Shown in pieces: positions 1-5,459 of a stretch of 7,007 nucleotides of DNA (positions are counted from its first letter, which is position 1; every line of letters begins with the position of its first letter). The stretch is from NCBI GenBank assembly GCA_017620115.1, contig JAFZRB010000394.1:1-7007 (forward strand), in the 5' to 3' direction. A program made the position numbers and the translations under genes. Origin of the DNA: Clostridia bacterium. GTDB taxonomy: Bacteria; Bacillota; Clostridia; Christensenellales; Aristaeellaceae. The notes under the pieces are model-generated. The model was not told where the DNA came from and did no database searches. It saw only the letters and a program-made list of their open reading frames with translations.

Positions 1-178
1 CATCTCGATAATAGAGAATATACCACGCCAGCTTATCGCTAAATCTTTCCGGATTCGTTAAATTAGGAATTCGGCCGATTCTTTTTAAGTAGTTATAGTA
101 GAGAAGAATGATTCGCGGCGTATATCGCTTTACACTTTTCAAGAGCTTTCTCTTTAATTCTGAGGTACTGATTATCAT
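1..178 (-). CDS. N-terminal part of a TupA-like ATP-grasp protein (polysaccharide biosynthesis), cut by the window edge
   Basis: Only the first 59 codons are present; the gene continues beyond position 1. The start ATG (178-176) is chosen because a strong ribosome binding site, GGAGGG, lies 5 bases upstream on the minus strand (plus positions 184-189). The visible protein begins MIISTSELKRKLL, has basic and hydrophobic residues up to about 35, then RIPNLTNPERFSDKLAWY (residues 36-53). The pattern NL-x-NP-x-x-F-x-[ED]-KL-x-W is what I associate with the N-terminus of TupA-like ATP-grasp proteins, which occur in capsule and exopolysaccharide clusters and are thought to ligate amino acids or similar groups to sugar polymers. 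The ATP-grasp catalytic core would lie off the window, so function rests on this one motif and is inferred. The AT-rich composition differs from the genes to the right and suggests an acquired polysaccharide locus. A glycosyltransferase with a similar N-terminus is the main alternative. Confidence 0.6.
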   Translation of the reverse strand, partial: MIISTSELKRKLLKSVKRYTPRIILLYYNYLKRIGRIPNLTNPERFSDKLAWYILYYRD

Positions 179-523
179 TTCTGCCCTCCATATCAGACAA
201 CTAAGACATGAAAGCATAAGAAACCCTTCCGGGTTTTGCAATGATCAACTATGTATGCAATGTAAATGCTTCTTAGCCGGTACCGGGCCATATAATAGCA
301 GCCTCGAGATACCGCGGTTAACAACAAACTTATTGTATCATTTCTCCTCGTCAGAAGCATAGATTTCCGAAAAAGGATTAAGCAGGATAATCTGCTCGAT
401 CTTTGTATCGACGCAAAAACCTGCTACTCTAATAGAGAACTCACAATAGTCCAGAGACGAGGACAAACCAACGAATCGAGAGAACCAGATCCCCGCCAAA
501 ACCCTTTTATCAAGCCTGATACC

Positions 524-552
524 AATATACCAATACACTCTTTTACTGTCAA
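524..552 (-). promoter_or_regulatory. Sigma-A-type promoter candidate reading toward the ATP-grasp-type gene
   Basis: On the minus strand a perfect -35 box TTGACA (plus 547-552) is followed after exactly 17 bases by TATATT (plus 524-529), one base off the TATAAT consensus. Transcription would begin near 517 and run leftward through a leader of about 340 bases before the start codon at 178. A leader of that length is common upstream of capsule-type loci but could also hold a lost small gene. The match is by eye. Confidence 0.5.
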
Positions 553-557
553 TACGC

Positions 558-611
558 CTGAAAGCGGGTGACGGTTCCAGCCGTCAACGTTCCGCTTGAC
601 TGTCCTTTCAG
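558..611. repeat. Nested inverted repeat (potential structured element)
   Basis: Three consecutive pairs of complementary arms are nested: CTGAAAG (558-564) with CTTTCAG (605-611), CGG (565-567) with CCG (592-594), and TGACGG (569-574) with CCGTCA (581-586), the last around a 6-base loop. The 3' side has bulges of 5 and 10 bases. It lies just upstream of the minus-strand promoter at 524-552, so it could be a regulator-binding dyad, a structured RNA read from either strand, or a decayed mobile-element end. No T-run follows on either side, so it is not a plain terminator. Confidence 0.45.
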
Positions 612-765
612 TATTTGGCAAGCAGGGCCTGTCCGTTCTCCCTCAGTTAGCACCTTTGTTACCTAAAAAAGGCCCGAATAACGGCGGTTAGCCCCTCGTT
701 AACTATAAAAAATCGGTCGAAAACCATGGAACGCCATGAAAAACCATCAAAGATTTCCGGGCATG

Positions 766-802
766 AAAAAACCCTGAAACCGTTGAGATTCCAGGGTTTT
801 TT
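766..802 (-). terminator. Rho-independent terminator of the rplM-rpsI operon
   Basis: Starting 18 bases past the rpsI stop codon, the minus-strand transcript folds as an A6 run, CCCUG, and two A-U plus one G-U pair (the G-U exists only in this orientation), a loop of about 9 bases, then the complementary arm with CAGGG and a terminal run of six U. The A-run and T-run on opposite sides mean it could work in both directions, but the stem is longer in the minus-strand RNA, which fits ending rpsI transcription. Confidence 0.85.
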
Positions 803-820
803 GATGATTTCGACTCGAGA

Positions 821-1213
821 TCAGCGCTTGCTGAACTGGGGCGCGCGACGGGCGGCCTTCAGGCCGTACTTCTTGCGCTCCTTCATGCGAGGATCGCGCG
901 TGAGGAAACCGGCCTTCTTGATGGCGGGCTTCAGCTCCTCGTCGGCCTTGACCAGCGCGCGGGCGATGCCGTGACGGATCGCGCCCGCCTGACCGGTGTA
1001 GCCGCCGCCGTGCACGTTGACGATGACGTCGAAGCGGCCGGTGGTCTCGGTCAGGGTCATGGGCTGACGGACGACGGTCTTCAGCGTTTCAAGGCCGAAG
1101 TAGTTGTCCAGCTCACGCTTGTTGATAACGATATTGCCCTCGCCGGGGATCAGACGAACGCGAGCGATCGCCTTTTTTCTCCTGCCAACAGCATTGTAGC
1201 AAACCTCAGACAT
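821..1213 (-). CDS. rpsI: 30S ribosomal protein S9
   Basis: S9 (uS9) is a small-subunit protein bound to the 16S rRNA head; its long C-terminal tail reaches the P-site tRNA. The 130-residue product is the normal length. It shows the family start YNAVGRRKKAIARVRL (residues 6-21), the central block around VNVHGGGYTGQAGAIRHGIARAL and the conserved basic tail ending RRAPQFSKR, including the terminal SKR that contacts tRNA. The ATG at 1213-1211 is supported by an AGGAGG-type ribosome binding site 7 bases upstream, in the 16-base gap after the rplM stop. It is the second gene of an rplM-rpsI operon, the near-universal arrangement, and is followed by a clear terminator. Nothing is unusual in the gene itself. 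Confidence 0.98.
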   Translation of the reverse strand: MSEVCYNAVGRRKKAIARVRLIPGEGNIVINKRELDNYFGLETLKTVVRQPMTLTETTGRFDVIVNVHGGGYTGQAGAIRHGIARALVKADEELKPAIKKAGFLTRDPRMKERKKYGLKAARRAPQFSKR

Positions 1214-1229
1214 GTTTCGTCCTCCTCCC

Positions 1230-1673
1230 TTACTTGTTCAGCGTCTTCAGGTCGAAAGCCACGGGCTTCTGGGCCTGATGGACGTGCTCGGCTCCGCGAT
1301 AGACATGCAGCTTCTTCAGCATGGCGTAACCCAGCGGGCCCTTCGGCAGCATGCCGCGCACGGCCTCCTGCAGAACGAACTCGGGCTTCTTGGCCATCAT
1401 GACGCGATAGGGGGTCTCCTTGAGGCCGCCCGGATAACCGGTGTGACGGCGATAGAATTTGTCGTCCAGCTTCTTGCCGGTCAGAACCATCTTGTCGGCG
1501 TTGATCACGATGACGTAATCGCCGGTATCGACATGAGGCGTGAAAGTGGGCTTATGCTTGCCGCGCAGAATCAGCGCGATCCTGGAAGCCAGACGGCCGA
1601 GGACTTCGCCTTCTGCGTCGATGACATACCACTGGCGTTCCACGGTGGAAGCCTTTGCCATAAACGTGCTCAC
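1230..1673 (-). CDS. rplM: 50S ribosomal protein L13
   Basis: L13 (uL13) is an early-assembly protein of the large subunit that binds 23S rRNA. The 147-residue product shows the family blocks ERQWYVIDAEGEVLGRLAS near the N-terminus, LRGKHKPTFTPHVDTGDYV, HTGYPGGLKETPYR, then AVRGMLPKGPLGYAM and LHVYRGAEHVHQAQKP near the C-terminus. I place the start at the GTG (1673-1671), giving VSTFMAKAST, because GGGGAGGGAA lies about 9 bases upstream; the ATG four codons later (1661-1659) would be about 22 bases from that site. The frame is open farther upstream to 1748, but that part has no L13 similarity and lies in the mRNA leader. It is first in the operon with rpsI, with its own promoter and a structured leader. 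Confidence 0.97.
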   Translation of the reverse strand: MSTFMAKASTVERQWYVIDAEGEVLGRLASRIALILRGKHKPTFTPHVDTGDYVIVINADKMVLTGKKLDDKFYRRHTGYPGGLKETPYRVMMAKKPEFVLQEAVRGMLPKGPLGYAMLKKLHVYRGAEHVHQAQKPVAFDLKTLNK

Positions 1674-1780
1674 GGTAAAATTCCCTCCCCAATTATCAGA
1701 CAGAAAATAGCCGCTCGGTGATGGTAGGCACCTCGCTGCAATCATCAAAGGGCTCGGGGCTAGTGAGCCGCAATGACACA
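1674..1780 (-). promoter_or_regulatory. Candidate L13 leader (autoregulatory 5' UTR of rplM)
   Basis: Between the predicted transcription start near 1780 and the rplM start lie about 107 bases of untranslated RNA. It can form a hairpin with GGCTC/GAGCC arms (plus 1751-1769) and another with GGTG/CACC arms and an 8-base loop (plus 1717-1732), within the segment GCAGCGAGGTGCC. Bacillota are known to carry an L13 leader family in this position, thought to bind L13 and repress the operon. Position and size fit; assignment to that family is inference, because I could not align it to the covariance model. Confidence 0.45.
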
Positions 1781-1786
1781 GCTAAT

Positions 1787-1816
1787 ATTTTAGAACAATA
1801 AGGGGATATTTGTCAA
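1787..1816 (-). promoter_or_regulatory. Promoter of the rplM-rpsI operon
   Basis: On the minus strand TTGACA (plus 1811-1816, perfect consensus) is followed after 18 bases by TAAAAT (plus 1787-1792). The surrounding DNA is locally AT-rich in otherwise GC-rich sequence. It predicts a transcript starting near 1780, just ahead of the candidate leader. Confidence 0.7.
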
Positions 1817-1835
1817 CCGGTTTTGAAAGTTTAAC

Positions 1836-1871
1836 ACGCGCTTTCCAGCCCGGCGCGGCCGCGCGTTTTTT
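1836..1871 (+). terminator. Terminator-like GC hairpin with T-run in the rplM/galK divergent region
   Basis: ACGCGC (1836-1841) can pair with GCGCGT (1861-1866), and the intervening GC-rich segment can fold further (CCG/CGG, or the 12-base self-complementary GCGCGGCCGCGC at 1853-1864). Six T residues (1866-1871) follow on the plus strand. No plus-strand gene lies upstream, and it is upstream of the galK promoter, so it would stop stray rightward transcription or end a short unannotated RNA. In the minus direction no T-run follows. Confidence 0.5.
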
Positions 1872-1905
1872 GTCCGCCTCCGCCTGCAAATTCACAAAAA
1901 ACCCG

Positions 1906-1934
1906 TTGCCAACCTACCCGTTTTGCATTACAAT
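1906..1934 (+). promoter_or_regulatory. Promoter of galK
   Basis: TTGCCA (1906-1911) is followed after exactly 17 bases by TACAAT (1929-1934), each one or two bases from the sigma-A consensus. Transcription would start near 1941, about 30 bases before the galK ATG. No obvious operator or catabolite-repression palindrome was recognised beside it. Confidence 0.65.
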
Positions 1935-1970
1935 AGGAGTATTCAATTCTGCCTGACAGGAGTGACATCC

Positions 1971-3251
1971 ATGAGTCTGAATACGCGAGCGAAATCCCCG
2001 TCTGCCGTCCCCGCCGCCGACGCGCTGAGCCGTCTCTACGGAAGCGGTTCCATCGACGCCCAAACCGAACGCTACGCCGCCCTGGCCGCGCGCCACGCCG
2101 AACTGTTCGGCGAAAAGGACGCCCTGCGCTTCGTCTCCGCGCCCGGGCGCACGGAGGTCGCCGGCAACCACACCGACCACAACAACGGCCGCGTGCTGGC
2201 CGCCGCCGTGAATCTGGACACCGTGGCCGCGGTCACGCCCAGCGGCACGGACACCGTTACGCTTTACTCCGAAGGCTACGAAAAGCCCTTCATCGTCGAC
2301 CTCTCCGACCTCGAACCGAAGAAGAGCGAATACGAGACCACCGACGGCCTCATCCGCGGCGTGGCCGCGCGCATGAAGGAACTGGGCTTCCGGATCGGCG
2401 GCTTCGACGCCGTGGTCACCTCCACCGTATTCAAGGGCTCGGGGTTGAGCTCCTCCGCCGCGTTCGAGGTGCTGGTGTGCGCCGTTTTCGATTCGCTGTT
2501 CAACGGCTTCACGGTAGACGCCAAGCTGCGCGCGCAGATCGGCCAGTATGCCGAAAACGTGTTCTTCGGCAAGCCCTGCGGCCTGATGGACCAGATGGCC
2601 AGCTCCGTGGGCGGCCTGGTGGCCATCGACTTCAGCGGGCCGGAACCTGTCGTCAACGCCATGAAGTTCGACTTCGACGCCGCGGGCTATGTGCCCGCCG
2701 TGGTGAGCGTGGGCGGAGAACACGGCAACCTCACCCACGAGTACGCCGCCATCCCCGCCGAGATGAAGTCCGTGGCCGAGGCGCTGGGCGGCAAAACGCT
2801 GCGCGACATCGACCCCGCCGACATGGAAAAACGCATTCCGGAGCTGAAGGGCAAAGTGAAGGACCGCGCCATCCTCCGCGCGCTGCACTTCTATGATGAG
2901 AACGCGCGCGTCGCGAAAGCGACCGAAGCGCTGCGCGGCGGCGATATCGGCGCCTTCTTCGACATGCTCGTCGCCTCCGGCGAATCCTCCTGGAAGCTGC
3001 TGCAGAACCTGTATGTGGCGGGCAGCGACAATCAGGAGATGCCGCTGGCGCTGGAAATGTCGCGCCGCATGCTGGCGGGCAAAGGCGCGTGGCGCATCCA
3101 CGGCGGCGGCTTCGCAGGCACCATACTGGCCTTCATTCCCAAGGATATGGTGAGCGAATACACCGAAAAGATGAACGCCGTTTTCGGCGAAGGCGCGGTG
3201 ACCCCGCTGATGATCCGCGCGGACGGCGCTGTGGAGCTGAAACTCAATTAG
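1971..3251 (+). CDS. galK: Galactokinase-family GHMP sugar kinase
   Basis: Predicted cytoplasmic kinase phosphorylating C1 of galactose (or a related sugar) with ATP, the entry step of the Leloir pathway. The 426-residue length is slightly above typical galactokinases. Domains in order: the sugar-binding N-terminal signature APGRTEVAGNHTDHNNG (57-73) with R60 and D69; the GHMP ATP-binding loop KGSGLSSSAAFEV (155-167); the likely catalytic base D207 in CGLMDQMASS; and the C-terminal glycine motif HGGGFAGT (377-384). The usual signature reads GEHTDY, whereas here it is GNHTDH, so the sugar-contacting Glu is Asn66. The ATG at 1971 is chosen for an AGGAG site 8 bases upstream; the frame is open from 1923 but has no similarity there. 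No galT or galE lies nearby. Family assignment is firm; galactose as the true substrate is less certain. Confidence 0.88.
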   Translation: MSLNTRAKSPSAVPAADALSRLYGSGSIDAQTERYAALAARHAELFGEKDALRFVSAPGRTEVAGNHTDHNNGRVLAAAVNLDTVAAVTPSGTDTVTLYSEGYEKPFIVDLSDLEPKKSEYETTDGLIRGVAARMKELGFRIGGFDAVVTSTVFKGSGLSSSAAFEVLVCAVFDSLFNGFTVDAKLRAQIGQYAENVFFGKPCGLMDQMASSVGGLVAIDFSGPEPVVNAMKFDFDAAGYVPAVVSVGGEHGNLTHEYAAIPAEMKSVAEALGGKTLRDIDPADMEKRIPELKGKVKDRAILRALHFYDENARVAKATEALRGGDIGAFFDMLVASGESSWKLLQNLYVAGSDNQEMPLALEMSRRMLAGKGAWRIHGGGFAGTILAFIPKDMVSEYTEKMNAVFGEGAVTPLMIRADGAVELKLN

Positions 3252-3311
3252 AAATTAGAAATTAGGAATTAGCAATTTGGATTGTCTGAGCCTCTAATTG
3301 CTAATTGCTAA
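3244..3311. repeat. GNAATTA heptamer repeats forming an inverted repeat, at the galK stop
   Basis: The left arm has tandem 7-base units TCAATTA, GAAATTA, GAAATTA, GGAATTA, GCAATTT (3244-3278); the galK stop TAG (3249-3251) lies inside it. The right arm has the same motif inverted, TAATTGC twice (3295-3308). Together TTAGGAATTAGCAATT (3262-3277) and AATTGCTAATTGCTAA (3296-3311) form a 16-base inverted repeat with one mismatch and an 18-base loop. No T-run follows. It looks like a short dispersed repeat inserted in GC-rich DNA. Confidence 0.75.
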
Positions 3312-3337
3312 GTTCCTATCCACCATTGAGGGATAAG

Positions 3338-4300
3338 ATGGAATTTAGCCACAAGCCCGTGCTGCTGAACGAGTGCATGGAGGGACTCGCCGTCCGCGAG
3401 GACGGGGTCTACCTCGACGGCACGCTGGGGGGCGGCGGGCATTCGAGCGAAATACTCAGGCGGCTCACGACGGGGCGCCTGATCGGCATCGACCGCGACG
3501 GCGAAGCCATCGCGGCGGCTTCGGTGCGCCTTCGCGCCCTGCAGACAGACGGACAGCCCCGCTTCGACGCGCTGCGCGGCAACTTCCACGACGCGAAAGA
3601 GCTGCTGCGCGGCATCGGCGTGGAGAAGATCGACGGCGCGCTGCTCGACCTGGGCGTGTCGTCGCATCAGCTGGACGAAGGCGCGCGCGGCTTCTCCTAC
3701 CATGCCGACGCGCCGCTGGACATGCGCATGGATACCTCGCAGCCGCTCACGGCGGCCGCCATCGTGAACGAATGGAGCGAGAGCGACATCGCCCGCGTGC
3801 TGCGCGACTGGGGCGAGGAGAACTGGGCCGCGCAGATCGCGCGCGTGATCTGCGACCGGAGAAAGGCCGCGCCCATCCTCACCACCGGACAGCTGGTGGA
3901 CGTGATTGACGCGGCCATTCCGAAAAAGCTGCGCGAAAAGGACGGCTCGCACCCGGCCCGGCGCAGCTTCCAGGCGCTGCGCATCGCCGTGAACGACGAG
4001 CTGGCCCCGCTGGAGCAGGCGCTGAGGGACATCGCTTCGCTGCTGAATCCCGGCGGCCGGCTGTGCGTGATCGCCTTCCACTCGCTGGAGGACAGGGTGG
4101 TGAAGAACACCTTCCGCTCGCTGTGCAATCCCTGCACCTGCCCGCCCTCGTTCCCCGTGTGCGTGTGCGGCAAAAGGGCAACGGCAAAGCCCGTGACGAA
4201 GAAGCCGATCACGGCCTCGGAGGCGGAGCTGGCCGGAAACCCGCGCGCGCGGAGCGCGACGCTGCGGATTATTGAGGCGATTGGGAGTTGGAATCAGTAA
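3338..4300 (+). CDS. rsmH: 16S rRNA (cytosine-1402-N4)-methyltransferase RsmH (MraW)
   Basis: RsmH uses S-adenosylmethionine to methylate N4 of C1402 in helix 44 of 16S rRNA, at the decoding site; with RsmI it yields m4Cm1402. The 320-residue product is near normal length and all family blocks are intact: HKPVLLNECMEGL at the N-terminus, the SAM-binding DGTLGGGGHS (27-36), IDRD (51-54), LDLGVSSHQLDEGARGF (103-119), PLDMRMD (126-132), FQALRIAVNDEL, CVIAFHSLEDR, and the C-terminal cysteine-rich FPVCVCGKR followed by NPRARSATLR. The ATG at 3338 has GAGGG 5 bases upstream; an open frame from 3305 lacks similarity and overlaps the repeat. It usually opens the division and cell-wall cluster after mraZ; here it stands between galK and tgt, with no mraZ, ftsL or penicillin-binding protein gene beside it. 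Heptamer repeats flank both ends. Confidence 0.96.
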   Translation: MEFSHKPVLLNECMEGLAVREDGVYLDGTLGGGGHSSEILRRLTTGRLIGIDRDGEAIAAASVRLRALQTDGQPRFDALRGNFHDAKELLRGIGVEKIDGALLDLGVSSHQLDEGARGFSYHADAPLDMRMDTSQPLTAAAIVNEWSESDIARVLRDWGEENWAAQIARVICDRRKAAPILTTGQLVDVIDAAIPKKLREKDGSHPARRSFQALRIAVNDELAPLEQALRDIASLLNPGGRLCVIAFHSLEDRVVKNTFRSLCNPCTCPPSFPVCVCGKRATAKPVTKKPITASEAELAGNPRARSATLRIIEAIGSWNQ

Positions 4301-4316
4301 TTAGTAATTATATATA
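4288..4316 (+). promoter_or_regulatory. Promoter candidate for the tgt-methyltransferase-rsmI operon
   Basis: TTGGAA (4288-4293), within the last rsmH codons, is followed after exactly 17 bases by TATATA (4311-4316). The predicted start near 4323 gives a leader of about 55 bases before the tgt ATG. The spacer is made almost entirely of the AGTAATT repeat, so the repeat may have created the promoter. Read-through from rsmH is also possible, since no terminator is seen between the genes. Confidence 0.45.
4296..4310. repeat. AGTAATT tandem heptamer at the rsmH stop
   Basis: Two perfect 7-base copies of AGTAATT (4296-4302 and 4303-4309) plus one further A contain the rsmH stop TAA (4298-4300). 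Read in another phase the unit is GTAATTA, matching the GNAATTA units at the galK stop, so rsmH is bracketed by the same repeat family. Confidence 0.65.
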
Positions 4317-4376
4317 GTGTGTAATATTGGACGGGCGTTTTTCCAACTGGTTTGGTTACTGAGTCGCGGAGGTAAT

Positions 4377-5459
4377 ATGGATGAACTGATAACTCCTCAT
4401 GGAGCCGTTCCTTTGCCTGCTTTTTTCCCGGATGCCACGTATGGGGCGCTGAGGGCCACGGGGTTTGAGGACGCGGAGGACGCGGGCATTCCGGGCTGCG
4501 TGATGAACACGTATCACCTCTACAACCGGCCGGGCGCGCGGCTCATCAAAAGCGTGGGCGGGCTGCACGCCTTCACCGGCTGGCGGCGGCCCATCCTCAC
4601 CGATTCCGGCGGTTTCCAGCTGTATTCGCTGATTCACGAAAACCCGGAGTACGGCGAGATCCGGGATAACGAGATCATCTTCCGGCCCGACCGCGGCGCG
4701 GAAAAGCTCACCTTCACGCCGGAGAAGTGCGTCCAGGCGCAGTTCCAGTACGGTTCCGACATCATGATGGCGCTGGACGTGTGCACAGAGCCGGATGATC
4801 CGGACGACGTGCAGCGCCGTTCGGTGGAACTGACGGTCAAATGGGCCGCGCGCTGCAAGGCGGAATACGAGAAGCTCATGAAGGGCCGCAAGGGGCCGCG
4901 CCCGCTGCTGTTCGGCATCGTTCAGGGCGGCGGCAGCCGGGCGCTGCGGCTGGAATGCGGGGCGCGGCTGCGCGAAATCGGCTTCGACGGCTTCGGCTTC
5001 GGCGGCTGGCCACTCGATTCGGAGGGCAAACTGCGAGAGGACATATTGCAGGATTGCGCCGACGCCATGGATGAAAGCCTCCCCCGCTACGCCATGGGAC
5101 TGGGACGGCCCGAGGAGATCGTGAAGTGCGTGAGCATGGGCTACACGCTCTTCGACTGCGTGATTCCCACCCGCGAGGCGCGGCACCAGCGGCTGTACGT
5201 GTTCAAAAATGGCATGGCCACCCGCGAGGGCGTGCGCCGCGAGGACGGCAGGTTCTATTCCTTCCTCTACATGCTGGACGAGGCGCACGTGCGCGACAAG
5301 TCGCCCGTCGATCCGGACTGCGACTGCGTGCTGTGCCGCCGGTACTCGCGGGCATACCTGCACCACCTGTTCAGGATTGGCGATCCTCAGGCCTTCCGGC
5401 TCGCGACGGCGCACAACCTGCGCTTCTACGCCCGGCTGATGGAGCTGATCCGCTCATGA
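4377..5459 (+). CDS. tgt: Divergent tRNA-guanine transglycosylase (queuosine pathway)
   Basis: Tgt exchanges guanine-34 in GUN anticodons for a 7-deazaguanine (preQ1 in most bacteria, queuine in some). The 360-residue product has the catalytic set: base D76 in LTDSGGFQ, substrate-binding D134 in MALDVCTEP, FGIVQGG (179-185), nucleophile D260 in LFDCVIPTREARH, and a complete zinc site C315, C317, C320, H346 with the spacing of the Zymomonas enzyme. Three things differ. The base-binding loop usually reading GGLAVGE is GFGGWPLDSEG (207-217). About 17 extra residues lie between D260 and the zinc site, relative to the Zymomonas enzyme as I recall it. The C-terminus ends soon after the zinc His. 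The ATG at 4377 follows GGAGG by 4 bases; the frame opens at 4317 without similarity. Its stop overlaps the next start (ATGA). The transglycosylase fold is firm; preQ1 as substrate is uncertain. Confidence 0.88.
   Translation: MDELITPHGAVPLPAFFPDATYGALRATGFEDAEDAGIPGCVMNTYHLYNRPGARLIKSVGGLHAFTGWRRPILTDSGGFQLYSLIHENPEYGEIRDNEIIFRPDRGAEKLTFTPEKCVQAQFQYGSDIMMALDVCTEPDDPDDVQRRSVELTVKWAARCKAEYEKLMKGRKGPRPLLFGIVQGGGSRALRLECGARLREIGFDGFGFGGWPLDSEGKLREDILQDCADAMDESLPRYAMGLGRPEEIVKCVSMGYTLFDCVIPTREARHQRLYVFKNGMATREGVRREDGRFYSFLYMLDEAHVRDKSPVDPDCDCVLCRRYSRAYLHHLFRIGDPQAFRLATAHNLRFYARLMELIRS

Larger units (their letters stand above)
179..765. other. AT-rich intergenic region without a convincing intact gene
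   Basis: This stretch separates the rpsI terminator from the ATP-grasp-type gene. Reading frames here are short, lack good ribosome binding sites and do not resemble known proteins over their full length. Two overlapping minus-strand frames, 424-621 and 338-538, may be a frameshifted gene remnant (see findings). A small hairpin, AAACCC-TTCC-GGGTTT (221-236), sits upstream of the ATP-grasp start but has no clear T-run in either direction, so I do not call it a terminator. A minus-strand promoter candidate and a nested inverted repeat are listed separately. Confidence 0.7.

Noticed and set aside
193..291. Minus-strand 32-codon frame ending 14 bases before the ATP-grasp start (possible leader peptide)
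   Set aside because: Only a weak GAGG 10 bases upstream, no recognisable sequence and no attenuator-type codon run; it could be chance.
279..322. Cluster of KpnI, XhoI, SacII and HpaI sites suggesting cloning-vector polylinker
   Set aside because: Spacings are irregular, the usual neighbouring polylinker sites are absent and flanking DNA shows no vector sequence; probably chance palindromes.
108..362. Plus-strand 84-codon frame
   Set aside because: It overlaps the well-supported ATP-grasp start on the other strand, has no ribosome binding site and resembles nothing known.
1674..1748. N-terminal extension of L13 to an ATG at 1748
   Set aside because: The extra 25 residues do not resemble L13 and overlap the ribosome binding site that decides the GTG start at 1673.
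1914..3101. Long minus-strand open frame (395 codons) opposite galK
   Set aside because: Composition is dominated by H, G, A, V and R as expected for the complement of a GC-rich gene; it has no family motifs or ribosome binding site, and the plus frame is a clear kinase.
3262..3311. Inverted repeat after galK as a rho-independent terminator
   Set aside because: The stem is AT-rich, the loop is 18 bases and no T-run follows; a repeat element is a better description.
3308..4081. Minus-strand open frame opposite rsmH
   Set aside because: Shadow frame without motifs; rsmH on the plus strand is intact over its full length.
4356..5414. Long minus-strand open frame (352 codons) opposite tgt
   Set aside because: Shadow of the GC-rich tgt codon pattern; no recognisable motifs, while the plus strand holds every transglycosylase catalytic residue.
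5126..5455. Upstream extension of the RmtB-like frame into tgt
   Set aside because: The frame is open but arginine- and proline-rich without similarity, and the family length of about 250 residues fits the ATG at 5456.
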